Assembly (NCBI GenBank): GCA_019694755.1
Contig: JAIBBI010000018.1
Coordinates: 1-56,562, forward strand
DNA: 56,562 nucleotides
Origin: Gemmataceae bacterium
GTDB taxonomy: Bacteria; Planctomycetota; Planctomycetia; Gemmatales; Gemmataceae
Reading direction: 5' to 3'
In this document: positions 52,522 through 56,562 of the stretch, piece after piece
How positions within the stretch are numbered: the first letter of the stretch is position 1
Layout of the letters: every line of letters starts with the position of its first letter
Position numbers and translations under genes: made by a program
The notes under the pieces: generated by a model
Databases searched by the model: none
The model's input: the letters and a program-made list of their open reading frames with translations, nothing else
Told to the model about the DNA's origin: nothing

Positions 52522-54245
52522 TCTACGAACCGTCGCCGCTCGCCGTGATCGTGTTCTTCCTCTTTGTCGCTCTGACACTGGGGATCAGCTTCTACTTCGC
52601 CAGCCGGACGCGCTCGGCCCAGAGCTATTTCGCGGCCGGGGGCGGCATCCACTGGTTCGTCAACGGCGTCGCCTTCGCCGGCGATTACCTCTCCGCCGCG
52701 TCGTTTCTCGGCATCTGCGGCATGATCGCCTTCTACGGCTACGACGGCTTCCTCTACTCCATTGGCTACCTCGCCGGCTGGATCGTTGCCCTCTTCGTCA
52801 TCGCCGAGCCGCTCAAGCGACTGGGCAAATACACCTTCGCCGACGCCCTCGACAGCAGATTCAACTCGCGGGCCATCAAACTCGCCGCCGCCGTGAGCAC
52901 GCTGGCCGTCAGCATCTTCTACCTGATCCCGCAGATGGTCGGGGCCGGCGTGCTGATTCAGCCCCTGCTCGGCTTCCCCCATTGGCTCGGCGTCGTCCTC
53001 GTCGGAGCGATCGTGATCCTCATCGTCTTCACGGCCGGGATGGTCAGTACGACCTACGTCCAGTTCCTCAAGGGCGGCATGCTCGTCGTGTTCAGCACCC
53101 TGCTCACCATCCTGATCCTGCACCGCGGCCTGAAAGTCGGCCCGGATCAGCCCGCGCAGGTGGTTACGCGGTCGGCCGGTGGAAAAGTCCTGATCGACGG
53201 CCTGCCCCAGGGCCGCGGCCCCGGCGAAGTCGATCTCCGCCCCGTAGGCCACATCAGCCGACTGCCCGGCGGCATCACCGAGACTGGCCCCATCGGCCCG
53301 CTGGCGTTTCTCAGCATCCTCGAACAAAGCGAAGTCGTCCTCTGGCGATCGAAGTCCACACGCAACGACGACGGCTCGACCACCACAACGTATTCACCCA
53401 AGCCGACGCCCGGCCGGGAAGTCCTCCGGCCCGGCAACCTGCCCGCGTTTCAGGGCCTGCGCGGCAACTCCGTCCGCGACAAAATCAACTTCCTGTCGCT
53501 CATGCTCGCACTGTTCTGCGGCACCGCCTCGCTGCCCCACATCCTCATCCGCTACTACACCGTGAAGGACCAGGCCAGCGCACGCAAGAGCACTGTCGTC
53601 GGCATCGGCTCCATCGGCTTCTTCTACGTTCTCACGCTGTTCATGGGCCTGGGCGCGATGACCAGCGGCGCACTCGACGTGACCAACAGCAACATGGCCG
53701 CTCCGCTGCTGGCCCGGAGTTTTGGCGAGTTGCTATTCGCGGTCATCTCGGCTATTGCATTCACCACCGTGCTGGGCACGGTCGCGGGGTTAATTGTCGC
53801 TGCCAGCGGCGCGGTGGCCCACGACCTGCTCGCGGGCTTCTTCCGGATGGACCTCACGGGCCATCAGCAGGTCCGCATCGCCAAGATCACGGCCATCGGC
53901 GTCGGCCTGATCGCCATCGTCCTCGGCATCCTGTTTGCGAAAATGAACGTGAACTTCCTCGTGGGCTGGGCGTTCAGCGTGGCCGCGTCGGCCAACCTCC
54001 CGGCCCTCGTCATGCTGTTGTTCTGGCGCGGCACCACGCAGCAGGGCATCGCCGCCGGCATCACCGTCGGCATGGTTTCCTCGCTCGCCTGGATCCTGCT
54101 CAGCGGAGACACCTTCCGCGACGTCTACGGCCTCAATCCCGACACCGCCCTCGTCCCCTTCAGCCAACCCGCCATCGTCACGATCCCGCTCGGCTTCGCC
54201 ACCCTGATTGCCGTATCACTGCTCACGAAAAAGAACACGGAATAG
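52518..54245 (+). CDS. Sodium:solute symporter, ActP acetate-permease type (575 aa)
   Basis: An SSS-family transporter with about 13 membrane helices. ActP-like stretches include SYFAAGGGIHWFVNGVAFAG, DYLSAASFLGICGMIAFYGY, RLGKYTFADALDSRFNSR, and ALFCGTASLPHILIRYYTVK. The GTG at 52518 is the start, translationally coupled to the DUF485 gene. A hydrophilic insert of about 110 residues (about 205-315) interrupts the helices; E. coli ActP has only a short loop there. As the last gene of the operon it may import acetate or another short monocarboxylate linked to the acetyl-CoA made or used by the lyase. Confidence 0.88.
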   Translation: MIYEPSPLAVIVFFLFVALTLGISFYFASRTRSAQSYFAAGGGIHWFVNGVAFAGDYLSAASFLGICGMIAFYGYDGFLYSIGYLAGWIVALFVIAEPLKRLGKYTFADALDSRFNSRAIKLAAAVSTLAVSIFYLIPQMVGAGVLIQPLLGFPHWLGVVLVGAIVILIVFTAGMVSTTYVQFLKGGMLVVFSTLLTILILHRGLKVGPDQPAQVVTRSAGGKVLIDGLPQGRGPGEVDLRPVGHISRLPGGITETGPIGPLAFLSILEQSEVVLWRSKSTRNDDGSTTTTYSPKPTPGREVLRPGNLPAFQGLRGNSVRDKINFLSLMLALFCGTASLPHILIRYYTVKDQASARKSTVVGIGSIGFFYVLTLFMGLGAMTSGALDVTNSNMAAPLLARSFGELLFAVISAIAFTTVLGTVAGLIVAASGAVAHDLLAGFFRMDLTGHQQVRIAKITAIGVGLIAIVLGILFAKMNVNFLVGWAFSVAASANLPALVMLLFWRGTTQQGIAAGITVGMVSSLAWILLSGDTFRDVYGLNPDTALVPFSQPAIVTIPLGFATLIAVSLLTKKNTE

Positions 54246-54254
54246 GCGCGAGTC

Positions 54255-56562
54255 CTAAACCTCTTTCAAGAATCTCACCCGGAACTGCAAAAAGCCCGTC
54301 GGCCCCACCACTCCATCGCCATCGTAATCAAACGCCGGGTTGTTCATGCCCAACCCGAGCCGGAAGGCGAGGAAATCGACCGCGTCCACCCGGGCGTCGC
54401 CGTTGCTGTCGCCGAAGAGGCGATGGAAGTTGGCGACGTAGTCCCCGCCGGCCAGGCCGTCGGCATCGCCGTCGAGCGCCTCGATCCCGAGCACCTGACT
54501 GCTCAGCACCGTCAGCGAATACCGCCCGTCGAGGAGCGACCCGAACTGCGTCCCCGCCCCGGAGAACGTCAGAGTCACGGTCGTCGCGGTCCCGGTCGTC
54601 ACGGCGGCCGACAGCGCAACCGTCTCGCTCCCGCGCCGCACCACAAACGCCCCGGCCGGGTCCCCCGCAAACATCACCGGCTGATCGAACGTCACGGTCA
54701 ACGACCGCACCACCGACCGCTGCGCCAACCCGTCCGCCACCTTCATCGAAGTAATCGTCGGCGGCGGGGTGATGTACGCGAACACGTCGTCGAAGCCGTT
54801 GCTGTCGAGAAGGATCAAGTCGCTCGCGCTGGAGCGGAAGGCAATGACGGAGCCGTTGCCGTTGATGGCAGGAGTGTAGAAATAGGTGTTGGCATTGCCG
54901 AACCGGGTCGGATTGTTGATCGACCGTGTCAGCAACGTGACTGCGCCGGTGACGCGGTCGAATGAGTAGACCTGATCGTACGTGCCGCTGGTATCGTACG
55001 GCCCCGTCATGCCGGGCGCGAGGTTGGTGGCGGACGAGAACCAGGTAATGATTCGGCCGTCGCCACTTATGGTGGGGTTGAGCGCGGAGTGGCTGCCGCC
55101 GACGAGCGGCTGCCCCGCCGCGTGGCTGGCCAACACGAGGCTATCGGCCAGGCGGTCGTACACCACCACATCCGCCGTCGTGCTGGTCGCGCCCGGGATG
55201 AGCTTGAACGCAAAGGCGACGAAGCCGATGTACCGGACGTCGTCGCTGACGGTCGGCAGCACGCCGCCGACCGCCAGCAGCGGATCCGTGTACGACCGGC
55301 TGACGAGCGTGTTCTCGCCGGTGAGCTTGTCGTAGAGGAAGACGTCGCTGCCGCCGCCCGTATCGGTGACGCCAGCAACGAGGTCTGCCCCGGTGTGCGT
55401 ATGCACGACGTATCGGCCGTCGTAGCCCAATGTCGCGGCGGTCGATGACCCGTTCGCGGAGACGGTCGGCTGCCCGGCCGCATGGGAGATGAGGAACTTG
55501 GTTCCGGTCGCGACGTCGTAACCATATCGAAACGTACTCGCCGTGCCGGCATTGGCCGCGACGATATCGCGGGCCTTGGAACGAAACGCGATGGTCGCGC
55601 CGTCGCCGCTGATGATGGGGCGGAACGAATCGAGGTTGCCGCCCGTCACACTCGAATCGAATCGTGAAGAGACGAGTGAATTCAGCCCCGTCTCGCGATC
55701 GAACATGAAGACATCGTTGGCGTCGAGGCCGTTGATATCGACGCCATTGGCATCGATAAACCCGGGCACGAGGTTCGTCGCCTGGCTGCGGAACACGACG
55801 CGTCGACCCGTGAAATCGATGTCGAGGTCGTAGTCTTCGTATTCGGTCAGCGTTCCCGATACGCCGTCGCCGCCTTGAGTGGTCGTGCCCGCCGCCCGGC
55901 TGACGAGCGTTGTCGTGCCGGTGACGCGATCGTACAGGAAGACGTCGCTCCCTTTGTAATTGCTAGCCGGTCCGTTGCCGTCGATGAACCCCGGCACCAG
56001 CAGGTCGCTGCCGCTGGTGTACGCGACGTACCGGCCGTCGCCCGAGATCACGGGGTTCGCGCCGCCGACGGGCTGATTCGGGTCGCCGACCATGTGGCTG
56101 ACGAGCGTCACGACCCCCGTACGCATGTCTTTGAGGAACACGTCGCCGTACCGCGAGTACGCGGCCGGCGTCCGCAGGTTTACGGCATTGCTGGCGAACG
56201 CCATCCATCGGCCGTCGTGGCTGAGCGACGGAAACTGGCTGGTCCCGCCCGCCGTCACGGCCGGCTCACCCGCGTTCTTCGAGATCAGCACAATCTGGTC
56301 GGTCGCGCGCGTCCACAAGTAAACATCGGACGATTTGTTGAAGTCGCCCGGTACATATTGCATGGAGTCGAGGTCAATGAAATAGACGAGGCTCCCATCG
56401 GCGGCCGACTGGACGGCCTGAGGCCGGGCCAGATCGAAAAGCGGATTGCCCCCGACCCGACGGCTCACCATTCGGGTGACGCCGGTTTGGCGGTCGTGTT
56501 GATACACATTGCGATTGTTGTAAGTGTTGGAGACAAAGCCCGGAATGAGATTCGTGGCCACC
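54255..56562 (-). CDS. Secreted beta-propeller protein with dockerin-like C-terminus, 5' end beyond the window
   Basis: Repeats of about 50-60 residues containing ISGDGRYVAYTSG-, VFLYDRVTGTTTLVSRAAG- and SLSHDGRWMAFASNA-type cores form a TolB/PD40-like propeller over residues 1 to about 590 of the visible part. The end has the same immunoglobulin-like plus dockerin module as the protein at 19799: VRSLTVTFDQPVMFAGDPAG, then GDSNGDARVDAVDFLAFRLG and DYDGDGVVGPTGFLQFRVRF. The frame is open at the right edge, so the N-terminus is missing. The stop lies 9 nt from the converging symporter stop. Extracellular location is inferred. Confidence 0.85.
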   Translation of the reverse strand, partial: VATNLIPGFVSNTYNNRNVYQHDRQTGVTRMVSRRVGGNPLFDLARPQAVQSAADGSLVYFIDLDSMQYVPGDFNKSSDVYLWTRATDQIVLISKNAGEPAVTAGGTSQFPSLSHDGRWMAFASNAVNLRTPAAYSRYGDVFLKDMRTGVVTLVSHMVGDPNQPVGGANPVISGDGRYVAYTSGSDLLVPGFIDGNGPASNYKGSDVFLYDRVTGTTTLVSRAAGTTTQGGDGVSGTLTEYEDYDLDIDFTGRRVVFRSQATNLVPGFIDANGVDINGLDANDVFMFDRETGLNSLVSSRFDSSVTGGNLDSFRPIISGDGATIAFRSKARDIVAANAGTASTFRYGYDVATGTKFLISHAAGQPTVSANGSSTAATLGYDGRYVVHTHTGADLVAGVTDTGGGSDVFLYDKLTGENTLVSRSYTDPLLAVGGVLPTVSDDVRYIGFVAFAFKLIPGATSTTADVVVYDRLADSLVLASHAAGQPLVGGSHSALNPTISGDGRIITWFSSATNLAPGMTGPYDTSGTYDQVYSFDRVTGAVTLLTRSINNPTRFGNANTYFYTPAINGNGSVIAFRSSASDLILLDSNGFDDVFAYITPPPTITSMKVADGLAQRSVVRSLTVTFDQPVMFAGDPAGAFVVRRGSETVALSAAVTTGTATTVTLTFSGAGTQFGSLLDGRYSLTVLSSQVLGIEALDGDADGLAGGDYVANFHRLFGDSNGDARVDAVDFLAFRLGLGMNNPAFDYDGDGVVGPTGFLQFRVRFLKEV

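Noticed and set aside
1-56562. CRISPR array, rRNA or tRNA genes
   Set aside because: I found no set of regularly spaced direct repeats and no rRNA or complete tRNA pattern; the only clear longer DNA repeat is the two-copy 156-bp element.

Overview
The window (56.6 kb, GC-rich) most likely comes from a planctomycete of the Gemmata group. The evidence is lineage-typical: an ECF sigma factor in tandem with two Ser/Thr kinases that carry TPR tails, two DUF1559 prepilin-like proteins, large secreted proteins that begin with an LExRxxP motif and can end in a dockerin-like module, and OprP- and BBP2-type outer-membrane barrels. This is inference from gene content; no rRNA or tRNA gene is present.

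Layout. 1-2359: an edge-truncated surface protein (minus) and a gene-poor gap. 2360-9367: a minus-strand signalling operon, ECF sigma factor > kinase > kinase. 9629-10519: a secreted protein with four NPDV-type repeats. 10671-21076: a tightly overlapping plus-strand operon with three glycosyltransferases, an ABC exporter and two APH-like kinases, followed by a DUF1559 protein, a HEAT-repeat protein and a dockerin-tailed surface protein. It looks like a machine for building and exporting a glycoconjugate.

21389-32960: a nickel and urease region. A minus-strand operon (DUF1559, lipoprotein, NiCoT nickel permease) has a promoter overlapping a possible NikR operator. nikR and an OprP-like porin diverge from each other. 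The plus strand then carries an exported NTF2-like protein, a urea channel and ureA, ureB, ureC, ureF, ureG, ureD. No ureE is visible; UreG instead has a His-containing N-terminal extension. Terminator-like hairpins lie between ureA and ureB, between ureC and ureF, and inside the end of ureD.

32950-40066: a BBP2 porin, a bestrophin-like channel, a VanZ-like protein, a BNR-repeat secreted protein and an Rrf2 regulator. 40070-43729: a decayed island with a frameshifted ScdA_N-type gene, two IS110-like transposase fragments, a 156-bp ungapped repeat in two copies, a gene with one in-frame TGA, and orphan small genes (PqqD-like, DMP19-like, unknown).

43730-54245: the most interesting block, an eight-gene operon. 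It encodes an ATP-citrate-lyase-like pair (SucC-like; SucD fused to citrate synthase), an HD-like protein, a one-chain aconitase/homoaconitase, an isocitrate/isopropylmalate dehydrogenase-like enzyme with NADP-type residues, an MmgE/PrpD dehydratase, and a DUF485-ActP acetate-type symporter pair. It reads as a dedicated tricarboxylate (citrate or alkylcitrate) pathway whose substrate I cannot fix from sequence. 54255-56562: an edge-truncated surface protein whose C-terminal module matches that of the protein at 19799.
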